DNA from: Mactromeris polynyma
Lineage: Eukaryota > Mollusca > Bivalvia > Venerida > Mactridae
DNA length: 64,000 bases
Direction of reading: 5' to 3'
Assembly (NCBI GenBank): GCA_032209605.1
Contig: JASFXZ010000039.1
Span: 1,984,001-2,048,000 of the forward strand
Under the pieces are notes generated by a model, which was not told the origin of the DNA, made no database searches, and was given only the letters and a program-made list of their open reading frames with translations. Below, piece by piece: positions 12,021 through 25,100 of the stretch (its first letter is position 1; each line of letters starts with the position of its first letter). Made by a program: the position numbers and the translations under genes.

Positions 12021-14836
12021 CAGGGGATGGAGACAATGTACTGTTCTTGTTGTTCCCATGGCAATCTGGTATCAAGGATACAGCAGGTCATTCTCCGATA
12101 CTGCTTAAGTATATTGTTTACCCATTGCATGATTGTCAGAGTGTGTACTATCATTTGACAAGTTATTTCCTGGTGTGAAAGTCTGCCAGTAAACATGCTG
12201 ACAGTGGCATGACATTGAGCAGCATATGTCCCACATTCTGAATTTATCTGCAAAAAAAGGTGATCTTTGGCTTGTCTGACAGATAAATGTTAAATAGAAA
12301 ACATTTCCTACTGGTAGGACATTAATGGATGGATTGCGACCCTGTAGGTGTCTAAGAGTATGCTAAAAAAACAGATGTTCTAAAAATTTCAGAGACACAT
12401 TATATTAGAAGTGCACTATCCTTGTGCATTTTCATTGAACATAAGTAAAAATTCACGTTGAACTGTGCAATTACAAATTGTGAGAAGATCGATTGCCACT
12501 TTAACTTTTATTGCTAAATGTAAGTGGTGCATTTCTTATATCTACAAATTGTTGTTATTTTGCTTGGGAAACCAAGTTAGAACCATGTGCAGTTATATAG
12601 CTTGTGTTGACAGGATGTGTGCAACTAATTTGTATTTTGAAGACATCTGGATTTCTTACTTATAAACAAGATACTGTTTCACATATGGGCTCCTGTCTGA
12701 AGGCTGCTGGCTAAATTGTGCTCAAGTCAACTAACTATTTTGAAAGCTGGGAAATATCTTGTAATAAGTTAAATAAATCTAGGAGCAAATGTTAATAAAC
12801 ACGAGCTCCTTTAGTTTCCTGCAGTATAAACAAACTATAATACCATAGTAACCATAAGTTTGTTCTAAGCTCTACCTTGTAATCAGTAGTTGCAAGCTTT
12901 TTAGGCTCATATTAATGTAACAGATGCAGAATTTGTTTACATTATGATTATAGTGGTCATAAATATGGTGAAATGGTACATGTAGTTTTGTTGTGCAAAC
13001 ACCAGAAAAGGCCTGGAATGCCATATGATTTTTGCTGAATAAGATGCATTAAAAATACATATATCTAACTGGACTGATAATGAAAGTAAAGCATTAAGTT
13101 GTTTGCTGGTAAATCTCAAGTGTTTTTGTTGGGAATTGAGCATTTTGGAGAGAAACGTTTTAACCAAATTGATCCAAATTGCAGAAGAATATTTTTTATC
13201 TCTTGAATATTTAGCTTTTCTTAATTCATCTACTGTTCCCATCACATTTGGAAACCCTTGTATAAATGACATTGATGAACAACTACTGTGGTAAAGTGCA
13301 GTATTTAAGAGAATTTTTGTATTTCTAATTGATGATGTAAGTCATGATGATTGAGTGGAAAACATGATAAATTGCTTCTTGCTAAAAGTATGGGCATAAT
13401 GGATGCGCATTTGGTGTTACAATTCCTGTTATCTTCCAATCAATGTTTTCCAGATTTTAATTAATTTGAAAATTAAGTTTCATTGCATTTAATTGAGTTA
13501 AGAAGAGAAGATACAAATTCGCCTGCAGAAACTAATTTCAGCATGTTCAGTCGACATTCAGGAATTTTATTTGATCACTTTGTCAATAAATAAAAAGCAT
13601 TATCTCAGTTTCAGTGTTTTTGGGGAGATTGCGGATAGAAACTTTCTACTGTTTCTTTTGTTTACTTATTGTCTGAAAGGGGTATTAAAATGTCCTTGCA
13701 TGTTGAGAGTTATACTTGCTTGCCAATGTTTTATTCTCTTACTTTGAAATATGTGATAATGTAATAATGCAGCACCACCCATCTGTTACAGTTTGTATTG
13801 TAATATAGATTAATACCTTCATTTGAAATGGTTGCCACATGATGCTTTGCTGCACTGTCTTGGCAAGTGCTTGCAACCAAAAGAAGGATGCCATATGGAA
13901 TGTTGGATCATGGGACAGATTTTAGGCTGATTCATGTTACCTCCTAGACTGGTTTTCCATTAAACAAAAACTACTGAGCATTAAACTGTATCTTAATGAT
14001 CTAAATGTTTGTTAGTGATGTATTAAAATATAGTGTTTCTATCATTGGTGATTGTATAATCCATTGATTGTGTAATGAAACAGTTGTTTGGGAATTGGAA
14101 AATATTCTATGAGGAATTGATTCGAGCCAAAAGAATATTATTACTGAATAAGGTAATTGGAGCAAATAGTTAATTGAAGCGAAATGTGATTCAAGTCAAA
14201 GGGTTATTGTAACATTAAGTATTATAAATGTGTGCTTCTTGTTTGATTGCTATTGATTTGGGAATATTATCTGCTGATGCAACATCTAGCTTAAGCTGGG
14301 TCTATGCTTGGGTTGTGAAATTATCATTAAAACTTGTTCTCAGATTGTGATGAATTATTCCGGTAACAAAATCTAGCAGAAATGTGTTTGCTGTTTTATA
14401 TTACAATAGTTGTGTGGTTGAGGAGAACACTAATGATATATGAAGGCATGTTAATTCTAGAATGACACTGTTTTTGTTTGGGTTGATCTAAATGCCAGCT
14501 TTTGAATGTTTCCGAATAATACTCAACTACCAGTCTATAGAATTGTTTACAGTAATGGAATTGCTGCAGATGAATTTTCAGAATAAATGAATGTTAATGT
14601 AATTAGTACTTCCCAAAACAACTCAAAGAGAATTAAACTGATCATAACTTCTGAGTCTAAGTAGGTGTAACATATGTTTACATCATACCCTGTAAGTGGT
14701 TCACATAATGCAAGCCTGTAATTTGTCATCCATTAAAGCGGTTCATTGTTTTTAGTATAATTTCATGTGTCTAGAAATGTATCAGGTATACAAATAGTTT
14801 ACTTTTTGCTGTACTATTGTTTTGTTATGTTCTTAT

Positions 14837-14914
14837 TCGAGGGCTTAACGCAACACTGTAGTAACTCCTATGTATTTATATAAAAGTTACGACATTGTTG
14901 CGTTGAGCCATCGA
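14837..14914. ncRNA. Pre-miRNA-like hairpin (unproven)
   Basis: Arms 14842-14866 and 14885-14909 pair over 25 positions with two mismatches and one G-T wobble around an 18-nt loop. After a single mismatch, four more base pairs (TCGA/TCGA) extend the stem to the stated ends. Size and shape fit an animal microRNA precursor on either strand. I do not recognise either arm as a known microRNA, and a small palindromic MITE remnant would look the same. Confidence 0.35.
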
Positions 14915-16027
14915 TATATTCCCAGTTATATATTCATGAATTTCTTATCATATCGTCATTTAAGTCACTGCTATGAATGAAATACATTTTACATAGATTG
15001 TATAAGCTATTGATTGGAATTTACATATGGCATTTAATGAAAACCTTATAATAGAAACATCATGCTGTTTAGTAATGTGTTGTTTTCTTTGTACATGATT
15101 ATGGAGCATTCATTTTCGTTGTGAAATCTTTGTTGTTGTTTGTTCAACCATAAATACTGTAACATTTTGTATTGATTTAGTCAACGGACATCACTTACAA
15201 AATGAAACATTTTCTGTCACTTTGACAAGAACATCTTTTGTAGTGTAACATTTGTTACCAGTATTCACTAAACCGTGATAGAAAGTCATCGAGGCAATAA
15301 ATATACATCTTGTACACCATTAACATGTTCACTTGAAAAACTAATAAATGGTTACAACTTTTACTTGGGTTTTCTCTCTGTTTGGGTTGATTTTGATTAT
15401 TTTGGTTCCTTGTCTTAAACAATGATCATTGATTCTGTCAGGCTTGAAGAAGATGTCATTTGTTTCTGGTTGTGTATTCAGTGGATTGAGTTTGTGGTTT
15501 TGATAGAGAGATAGGCAAATGAATGGTGAAACTTTCTGTAGAAATAGCAAAAAACTTCAGTGTTTTAAAATCTTTGTGTTTTAATGCAATGTTTTTGTTT
15601 ATAAAAGAGCCATGTGTCAGTTATTGTACATACTGTTAATGTTTTGCCTGGGGGAATTTTTAATCTGCTGCATGCACACCCAGAGGATTTAGACGAACAG
15701 CAGAAGTTTTCCTTCAAATACTTGACCCTTGGAGCTGGGACTGTCAAAGTGCCTTTGTTGGACCAGATCTAGGCTCCAGATATACCATCGATAACGCAAT
15801 TTGGGCCAATCTATTTCCCAGGTGGTAGTCTCACATCTTAAATCCCTGATTTGCCTGTACAGATCTTGCCTTGTATTAACTGTAAGCTGTTCGTGTGTGA
15901 TTTACATATTAGACATAATATTGTACTTAGTAAACACTTTAATACACATTGATTTCAAGTAAACAGCACTCTTATAGGCTTATAAACTTTGTATTATTGG
16001 AAAATAACTGTTTTTGTCATTGTTATA

Positions 16028-16087
16028 TTACAGTCGTACATTGCCAGGATTGTTTAATTACAGTTGTACATTGCCAGGATTGTTTAA
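16028..16087. repeat. 30-bp tandem duplication
   Basis: Two adjacent 30-bp copies (TTACAGTCGTACATTGCC... and TTACAGTTGTACATTGCC...) differ by one C/T change, so this is a recent local duplication. Confidence 0.95.
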
Positions 16088-16616
16088 CACGTGTAGGTCA
16101 AACATAATATTCCAGTTTTTCTACCATTAACTTGATTATTGCTTTTTCTTGGCAGAACATCCTGTCAAGTCAGGTGTTGATTTTATGCCTGGTGTCTACT
16201 CTCACCTGACAACCCATTAATATGTTCATCTAAAAAAATAACTGGTTGTTATTTTTCACTTGACATTGTTATTGTTCTAAGGACAGGTATATAAAAATCT
16301 TGGCTTGAGATTCCACTAATATATCAATTACTTCCACCTTACCTTTGGGAATGTTAAGATTTGTCATGCAATGTAATTGCTTTTAAGGACATCAACTTGT
16401 TGGGAGGTAATTGATCTAACCAAGGTCTCAGTCTGGCTGTCTTGTCTGTCCCCTTAATTCTTTTTCTAAACTCATCTTGGATATAAACCAACCTCTAGAG
16501 TATGATGTTACTGTAACTACATTAGTCAGCATTGTTTGTGTATTGTGAATTTAATACATAACTGTTTTTAAAGAAAGATGAAGATGTTACAGGAACCGCT
16601 TAATACACAAGACAAT

Positions 16617-17093
16617 GCCTCCCACAAGATCCCTGGGAAACACTGGCCTATGAAACATTAGGGATTGAGGGCGTGTAAGGGCAAACATCTATGGGAATTG
16701 GGAAGTAAGGAATTGTCTGGCTGCATGACTATCAAACACAACCATTGAAAACACTTTAGGGGAAAGCAGGGGATGGGAAGGTAACTCAAATGTTAATAAG
16801 GAAGCTGGTACTACAAATTTGCCATTCCAAACACTTGATATATTGGTCACATTTGTTACACACTCGCTTTTTTACAGATTTTTTTGAAAGAGAGATTAAG
16901 TTGTGACAAGGGACGCCACATACACTTTCCACCCAGACCCCCAGGAAACATCAGTTGACAAAGCATTAAGCACTGAGGAGGTGCAAGGGTAAACATGTAC
17001 AGGAATAGGGGCAAGGAATGCTCGGGTCGACCATAGAAAACAAATAAGGATAATTTAGTGGGACAACAAGGGGGGAAAAGTGTTTTGAATAAA
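16617..17093. repeat. Diverged direct duplication, copies at 16617-16795 and 16912-17093
   Basis: Two segments about 295 bp apart share an order of motifs: GGGAAACACTGG / AGGAAACATCAG, AAACATTAGGGATTGAGG / AAGCATTAAGCACTGAGG, AAGGGCAAACATCTATGGG / AAGGGTAAACATGTACAGG, AAGTAAGGAATTG / GGCAAGGAATGC, and a GGGGAAAG end. Many substitutions separate them, so the duplication is old. Its nature is unknown. Confidence 0.6.
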
Positions 17094-17369
17094 AATTCCA
17101 GTATTATTTTATGCATTCAGTGATGAACATTCTGCTGAACTACCTGATATTTCTTTTACTGGATGAACTTTTCTTGGCTAAGTTTATACAAACATTTCCT
17201 ATTCTCCCAAAACAAACAAAATCCCCATAATTTTGCAACTCCCCATTCTGTAAACAAATAATTTTGACATGTGTGCTTCACTGTGAAAATATGTTCTTTT
17301 ATTCATGAATAATCCTGCAGTGAATATTTACATGTTGGTACCATAATGCTTGATGTGAAGTTAATCCGT

Positions 17370-17603
17370 ATACTGTATATGTGGATATTTTCGCTAGTAA
17401 AAAGTTAGCAAATTGGAGATTTTCATTAATTTGGGCGTGAAAATGTTTGCGAAGTGCAGTAATGAATGTTAAATTATTTAAAGTCTATTAGTATATAAAT
17501 CTATTAGTGAGGAAATTTACTCTAGCTTATATTTGGTGAATTAGTGAAATTCACAAAATTGGCAAATATTTCCTCTTCGCCAAGCTTACCACTTATACAG
17601 TAT
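17370..17603. mobile_element. About 234-bp MITE with TACTGTATA(A/T)GTGG termini
   Basis: The left end TACTGTATATGTGG is matched in inverse orientation by CCACTTATACAGTA at the right end. The next 50-60 bp on each side are recognisably complementary (TTCGC.. AGTAAAAAGTTAGCAAATT against AATTGGCAAATATTTCCTCTTCGCC). TA flanks both ends, as expected for elements that duplicate TA. It has no coding capacity and looks old. Confidence 0.65.
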
Positions 17604-19682
17604 GTTATTGTAGGTTGAAGATCAGAAATCTGGCTGCTATTAGTGTATGGTTCACATGCTTCTATGTTACTGCTCTAGGTTCATGTTTGTGAACTTGTCT
17701 TCTGAAGTCTGACTGTGTTTCTTCATCACAAGGTCTGAACTGTAACAAGTCTGCAACATTGAGAGGAAATGAAAGTCTTGTATTGCTGTTTATGTCAAAC
17801 AATACAACATACATAATGAGAAAGCTAATGTTAAGCTGTAAAATAGTAACTATCACATTGTAGAGGAATTGCCTCAAGCTCGTGAACATTGCAAGGGGTG
17901 TTACTTGAGGACTTGGCCTCTTGGTGCTATTCAAACCAATCACTGCAATGTTGCTGACTTGCACATTTTAATAATGTCTTAGCTGACAAAATGTTAATTT
18001 CAAATAAACTGCAGCAGAAATCTTATATATGCCATGAACTAACCAATGGGTTTAATTTACAGTATTAAGTATATGTAGTATGAGGATTTATATTCTGATT
18101 GAACATTTTGTTTTATTGGCGTAAATATGATTTGCTTAAAGGTTTGGAAATAGTTGAACTTGGTCCTTTGTTATTATTTAAGAACTGTATTAGATGGTGT
18201 TGATACTGGAAGTTCATTAGATAAACTTCACCACCTGCCACCATAAATGTGGACAGTGTTTTTATAAACCAGTGCCACATTACTGAAGGAAGTTCAATAT
18301 AGGATTAGAAAATGAAGTTCTGTCGAGAATCATCAATATAAATGTGATATGAAATAGGTTGTTACTTGTGTAACCAATTATACAGTATTTACTGTGACAA
18401 CTATGTAATGCAATTCACAGTTCAAATGTTGAGCTGAACCCACAATATTTTGCCATTTATACAACTCCACAAACCCCATGTACTAATCAACATCGCACCA
18501 TGTCTGACAGTATCGGATGAAATATGTGGCTTGAACAAACATGATAGGGAAATGGACATACCTACTAATTATATCCCTGACATTTCAAGTACCACAATTC
18601 ATCAGAGGATCCCACTAGAAAATGGCTTGGAATCTATACTGCCGGGGAAAATTTGTCATTAATGAAAGCAAATATCAAGTACCATGGTCCACTAGTGTGT
18701 TTTAGAGAAATCGAGTGTGGAATGGCATTAAGACATAAAGACATTTCAAGCCAGGCAATAGCATTTAAAGGTTTAATTGATTATAAAGCTATGTCTTTTA
18801 CACCAATATGGTGTTGTATGTACGAACTTGCGAAAGGTATGGTGCAGTGATAGTTTGTTGTTGTTGATGGTGTTTGTGGTGGTAGTGTTGCTGCTGCTGT
18901 TACTGCCGTTGGTGTTTTGGAAAGAATGGCTTTGTATTATGAGGAATATTAATTTATTGTAATTTCTGTCAAAGCAAGTTGTTTACAACATCATGTGGTT
19001 AAAGTGAATATTGGAGATGACATTGAGTAGTCACCAGAATAAGTATTGGTTCTGTGCTTGGAACATCATGTCATATTTTTGCTGATTGAGAAGATAATCT
19101 CTTAGACAAACTTATGCAAAACACTCTGATAAACATGCATATTGTGAAAAGCCTTTTACTTTGAGTAAGTACAGGATGGTTTGTAAATTTATATTCAGTA
19201 GCTGATTAGCATGTTGCTGTTGACTCTCGGGAATATTTTATGGAAAACGAATCCAGCAACTTAAGCCAACTGTGCTCCATTTCTTTGACTGCTGACATGC
19301 ATAACTTGATTTGTGTCGGGTTGTAGGAGAACATTTCATGGCAGGAGAAAAACATCTGGTGTGGGATATAGAGCAGACATTTATGTCATGTCTTGATTCC
19401 CTTGTCACACAACTTTGTTAAATTGGGATATAAACACTGGGCCAGCCAAACATGCATGAAATCCACAAAGAAACAGCTCTATTACTGTATGGATTTTTGT
19501 CTCGGTTTCTTGAACTTTGTCACATAGGTTGATAACCAAACTGGTACAGACTTGTTATCTTTTGTAATTCTTTCATGCCCTGTATACCCTATTGGAATTA
19601 TACATGTTCGATGTTTTGTTCATTACAAAAGTTACTTTTTTGTAACTATGCAAATGAACTTACGTACAATTTAAGTGTTTTT

Positions 19683-20000
19683 ATGCCCCCACTCTGAAAG
19701 GGGGGCATATACATATGCCCTTGTCCATCTGTACGCCCGTCCTTCCGTCCGTCACAAAATCTTGTGTCACTCATATCTCCAAAAGTATATGAGCCAGAGT
19801 CATTAAACTTTGCAGGAATGTTTACCAGCATGTTTAATTATGCACCTGGGGTTTCATGTTTGGCTGTGCCCAGTAAGTGCAAAGTTATGGCCCTTGACTT
19901 ATCACCATAATCAGTACAGTTGTTCACTTGGTAATTTGGATACCCATTCACAAACTATGAGCAGAATTTGGGGCATCTGTGTCCTATGGACACATTTTTA
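19683..20000. mobile_element. Dispersed bivalve-type repeat (GCCCCC hairpin, CCGTCCGTC, GTGTCCTATGGACAC)
   Basis: One end carries a short hairpin (ATGCCCCC ... GGGGGCAT, 19683-19708). Then come a pyrimidine-rich CGCCCGTCCTTCCGTCCGTC stretch, a conserved-looking body (GCAAAGTTATGGCCCTTGAC) and a GGGCATCTGTGTCCTATGG end. I recognise this arrangement as a repeat type common in bivalve genomes. That recognition is from memory and no database was consulted. The transposition class is unclear. Confidence 0.75.
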
Positions 20001-20445
20001 GTTTATACTGTATCCCTTTTCCGGAATCGTATTTAGTTGTGATTTTTGTATTGAAGTCCAGTTATGTTACTGTTCATTTTGTTTCTGTAGTTTACAGATA
20101 TTATGTTTTATATAAAGAGGTTTCTGATAAATGTTCTAGTCTGTTATTACAGAAGAGTCTTTGATTAACAGTTTATGTATATGATATAAAGAGGTCTTTA
20201 GTTTAGTACTAATCACTCGCTCCACAACACTCATTGTTTGAGCATTGTGTTCATGTGAGACTTGTGGGTTGGACGTTTCTACCCCAGTGTGTCATGTTAG
20301 GGTATATGTATTCTTCTTTAAAAAACAGGAAAGTTGCTGTGTGTGATATGAATTGTGTTTATTTGACTATAAACTGAACAAATGTTGACATAAAAATTAT
20401 ATGTAAGAATCTTAAGTAACCTTTGATTATTTTTTATAATTGCAG

Positions 20446-20498
20446 GAATGTGTTGCGTTAGAATAGAGAGCTATATGTATGTGAATCAAGATTTTGTG
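20446..20498 (+). other. Candidate 53-bp exon (splice-site evidence only)
   Basis: The tract CCTTTGATTATTTTTTATAATTGCAG-like (20420-20445) ends in AG, and 53 nt later a strong donor GTAAGT begins at 20499. One forward frame is open across it (ATG at 20448, ending phase 0 at 20498), while the other two contain stops. The 17 codons match no family I recognise. It could be a non-coding 5' exon of the plexin transcript, an exon of another gene, or a chance pair of sites. Confidence 0.25.
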
Positions 20499-20780
20499 GT
20501 AAGTTCTGTTTTCTCACTTTTATTTTAGGCTCCATTATGATAAGCTGGAAAACTCCACTGTATGCTTTAGGAATCTTACTGTACTATGGTGTTTGTTTGT
20601 TTTTGCTGTTTCCCATTTTACCTAGTTGGTCACAGACCTAATCTACATCATGGTGGATTTATATAAAAGCTTCTTTATAATTATTGGATGATTTTATCTG
20701 AAATACCTACAATAGTGTCAAACTGACTTGTCAGTATCAGCTTTACTGCTTGGTTATTATTGCTGAGAAATGCAAATTAA

Positions 20781-20979
20781 GGCCCTCTGTAAAAATTGTT
20801 TGTTTGGCATAACCCTACCCAACAAAGTTGGTGGGTAGGCAGTTGGACATTATTTTTTATTTATTACTTTTAATGTTATTCCAAGTTTCAAAAAACTATG
20901 CCCCACTCTGACACCTCCAAACATTTGAGAAGTGGAGTAGGTAAGGTTATGACAAACAAACAATTTTTTAAGGATGACC
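20781..20979. mobile_element. 199-bp MITE with roughly 38-bp terminal inverted repeats
   Basis: The left arm has AAAAATTGTTTGTTTGGCATAACC (20790-20813). The right arm ends GGTTATGACAAACAAACAATTTTTTAAGGATGACC, its inverse complement with a few differences. The interior is AT-rich with CCCCACTCTGACACCTCC. A truncated relative lies at 53246-53400, which supports calling this a mobile family rather than a chance hairpin. Confidence 0.8.
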
Positions 20980-21482
20980 TCAATTATGGTATGCTCATGA
21001 TGCTGTGTCCTAATGAATAGTGAGAAAGAGTAACATTCACAAAGACTGACATTCACAAAAAATGGGGGCAGCCCCATACAGACCTTATAAGTACAAAATA
21101 AATATAACAGTATGGTATCACTAAACAAAATGATATTTTAAAAGAACCCCAGCTATTCTCCAGGTATATAGATGAGTTCGACTGTGGTATCGTTCAAGAT
21201 GGAAAAGTTCTATAATTATTATATTCATGATTGATGATCAGCAGGAGTTGCATGTAACTTTTTTCTTCTAAATTGAAACATAACCAATTGACCATGAAAA
21301 TAATGAGTAAGGCAGACATTGATTTAATCTAGTTAGAAACTGTTCGTTCCGTGTATTTTTTCTGGATACAGAATTTAATCATATTCTCTTGAGGTCTTGT
21401 ATTTCATTTGAAATCAAAGTACTGAAAGTAATGGTAGCTGGGGGAGCGAGAAATGACAATAAATTTAACAAGAAATATCTTT

Positions 21483-22126
21483 AAAAAAGATGGTCGGCGC
21501 AGCTTGAAGTTTGCAAATTTGTTGCAATCTGAAGGTTAAAATTTGTTGTACAACATAAAAATGCCTAAATGTCATTCAATTACGCTATACTACAGAAACT
21601 TCGAGACCTGTAAGGGGAGATCACTGCGTATGATACTGCATTAATCGCAGCTACTCGGCGGTATTCGGCAGAGCGAATAATGCTGAGATGTTCCGAATGA
21701 GACTGCATAATAAATAACTCCGTAGTATGATTAGTCATAGACACAGTATAGTCTGTTGCAATATAGTTCAACATTACTTATTGCATAAGTCGTGAACTCA
21801 CACATCCATGTTAATAAACTTGTTACATAGCGATTTATCTGATTAAAACAATATAAATATTCGCGACTGGTACATAAACCAAGAAAGTCTTCTTAATTCC
21901 AACACCGGACAATTCCCCGTGGTGATGAATAACAACACTACTTACTGGATAACTCTTGAAATACACTATACAAAAGGTTAACCAATCTGCTTCAAAGTTA
22001 CAAGTATTTTTAAATTGAAGAGAAATTGCGCGAAATTGCCTTGGTGGTTAACGTAAGATTTGATTGGTTTACAAAACACTGAATATGCAAGTAGCAAAAC
22101 CATGTTAGTACAGCTGCGCCGAAAAA
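21483..22126. mobile_element. 644-bp non-autonomous inverted-repeat element (long form)
   Basis: The ends are AAAAAAGATGGTCGGCGCAG on the left and CAGCTGCGCCGAAAAA on the right, sharing an inverted TCGGCGCAGC core. Subterminal blocks (ACCTTCAGATTG-type on one side; TTTACAAAACACTGAATATGC and CCTTGGTGGTTAACGTAAG on the other) recur inverted at 59794-60030. The middle of about 400 bp is absent from that copy. No transposase is seen. Confidence 0.75.
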
Positions 22127-25100
22127 CAAGTAATGTGGTTCTCCTATTTGTCAATATAGCTTCAGTGGTCAAGTACTTAATATTCAGTAGTTGTTGAAAT
22201 AATATCAGAGGACAAGTTATAAACACAACTGACACGCAGTGGTCATGGCATAAACTGCTTCAAATGTAAGTGTGGTCATGGATGGGATCAGATCTACATT
22301 AATTTTCTCCACTTACACTGACTGCTTTAATTTCTTGTTGTTTGTTGGAATTATGTTTGGGAATGATTATTTCCAATTTGTTTGTTAAAATTCATTATGT
22401 ATTCAATGCCATTGATTTGTTGTTCCATAGCAATTATTTTATTTATAACTGAATTTGGTCAATTCCTCTTTAATCAAGTAAGGAGACGGTTAATTCTAAC
22501 ATTATCAATGCATTCCTTAAAGACTAATCCAGTTAACTATGGGTTTGAAATGCGTGAACTTTTCACAATGAATGGCTTCAAAGCACACTTTGACTTATTT
22601 TTCAGTGAACAAACTGACAGGAGATCAGTAGTCAGACTTGCCTTTTGTACATGTTGACTGATGTGCCAGGAAGTCCTTCAAGTTCTTTATCAATTTTTCA
22701 AGATTATTTTACAAAATTTGATTATTTTTCCAGACTCATTACCTATTTTTCTTGCATTTTTTTCTCACAATTACAATCCCTTTTGACAGGAAACTCAGTA
22801 ACCGTGGCAACCTTAGCGTCAAAAATAAACTAACAGTCTGTTGCTATATCTTCATGAAGGCTAGTAGTGTATTTCTTGAATTACTCTGTATGGATCCCAT
22901 GTGGGAAGAGTTTGGAAAATAAATAATTTGCCAGTGTTGTAGTGACATGCAATCCACACATGATAGTGACATGTTTGGTAGGGATTAATACACAATAAGA
23001 CTATCAAGTATGTGCGAGAGGGCCCCATGTGACCATACACTGTCTCACAGATTATACGTCTAATTTTACACAATGCCAATGCATTGTACAAAGCAAGAAG
23101 CATTTGAGAGATGTTTTACATATATTTGATCCTCACTCATTTTTCTGTTATCATACGTCATTAGGCATTTATTGCGGTATTTGCATGGGATTTGAAGCAG
23201 GTGCCTTTCGCAGAATTTGTTCTTGAAATATTGCCACATATTGGTACATGTATGTTAAGATATATTATAATTCTGTCAAATACAAGTACTGAAATGTAGA
23301 CAATTAGACTGACCGAATGTCTGTTGGTTCCATTCTAGACTGGTCCGTACTACAATGCTACATGAATTGCTTGGATATCTTGTCCACCTACTGCAAGCTC
23401 ATTCTTTTACTAGACAAAATAGAACTTGTCCTGCCTAAAACAAAATGTTTCAGTGACTTCAAGTTTCAGGAATTTAAGTAAAAAAATGTCATTCTCCACC
23501 CACTATCTTACACAAAATTAATCATAATGTAACAATTGGTTTATCATGGCTTGACAAAAAACTTGATTGTAAGAAAATGACCATGATAATTAATTTTGTC
23601 TTTGCTTGACCTAGGATAAATGAATCTTAAGGTTTAGAGCAGCAAAGAGACAGATATTCCGTGCAGGTATACTTGACATGTCTATTATGTTAATATAATG
23701 TCTGGTCCGGTAAAATTGTCCAGAACATGTGACACTCAAATACATGGTCAGTGAACAGATCTTAGTGTTCGATTATTTATAAATAAAAGTTTATATGTTC
23801 ATATGAGAGTAATCCGCCTTTGATACTGAATTGCTTAAAGTATGGCATAATAAGGAGGTTGTTACTGATCCAACTTTATATTATAATATGGAAAATAATA
23901 GTCATTTCATTATTTTACGCATCTATATATTGCTTTTATCTGTCTATGTACATCCATGAATCTGGAAAAGGGGAGATAATTGCGTAAATGTGTGTTACAT
24001 AATTATGTGATAATTTAAAACTGAAATTAAATAGCACTCTCACATTTTTTATATTATTTGTTAGTCATCAGTTGTGAATAATTATGGTATGGTAATTAAG
24101 TATACAAAATACATCTTTTATTTCTATTGTTACTCTGGCAACCACAAATACACAACCACCTTAAATGATGCTGACATTGTTTCTACAACAATTCCAGAGG
24201 CCATTTCAGGATAACATTTCCTCATGTCAATCTTTTTTCAATGAGGGTAGTATTAGTTTACAAAGTATTGATTCCGAATTGAAAAGCTACGACCATGTCA
24301 TTATGTCATGATGCGATAAAATCTAAAATCGTTGTAATTTATAGTTTGCTGTATTCGTATTCGGAGCTGTATTCGAGTTCTCCATTGTTTGAATGTATGC
24401 GATGATTGCTTAACACGTCTCATGTTGCATAATACCACTAATACGCCTCATGCAATATTCAGGAATCCTTTTTTTCATTGACACATCGTCAGTATTGAAT
24501 TGAATTGAACAATAAATTGTCGCATCTGCACATGAAAAGTCTGTAAGGCGATTTTCAATTCATTGTGCAAATTTGCGTGAATACTGTTTTACGATGCCAT
24601 TGTAGAGACAGAGCTGGTAATGAAGGCTCGAGCAATAAAAAACAAAGGAAGTCTTTATATTTTTTTCTAGCGATCCTCTTGGTTTCTGATAGATGAAATT
24701 GTCTGATACTGACGAGATGACTCTTACGTTTTAATTAGCAAAGTGGCCGTCTGCCTCAGCATTTCTCATATATTCCCACTTAACCTGAGATGACGTCTGC
24801 TCTGAGAGGGGATATATGTAGCTTATGTCTCCTCGCAAGTTGAGAGGCAATGTATGTATGTTGGAATAGAAAATTGGGAAGCTTTCAATAGAAAATCTCT
24901 TCTGATGTCTATAAGTGGCATTATTGATGTTTGCTTTTATTGCCATCAAATTCCAGGATGAAATCTTCCAAGTATACACTTGCCAGCTTTTGACTGATGA
25001 ATTTAGATGAAAGTTTCCATATTCTGTTGCATTATTTGATGTTGTAGGCCTGTTTCCGGTTGGTGTTATATGTTAGATCAGGTCTGTAGGCTTTGTAGCT

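Larger units (their letters stand above)
2194..14836. other. Non-coding DNA, no gene recognised
   Basis: AT-rich sequence in which open frames are short, overlap on both strands and resemble no family. Apart from the listed hairpin, G tract, palindrome cluster and weak SINE head, I see nothing I can name. Confidence 0.7.

Noticed and set aside
12937..13272. 111-codon - strand frame starting near GFPNVMGTVDE, reminiscent of the first DDE block of PIF/Harbinger transposases
   Set aside because: Only about nine residues look similar, and neither the preceding nor following codons resemble a transposase. Too weak to call; a profile search would decide.
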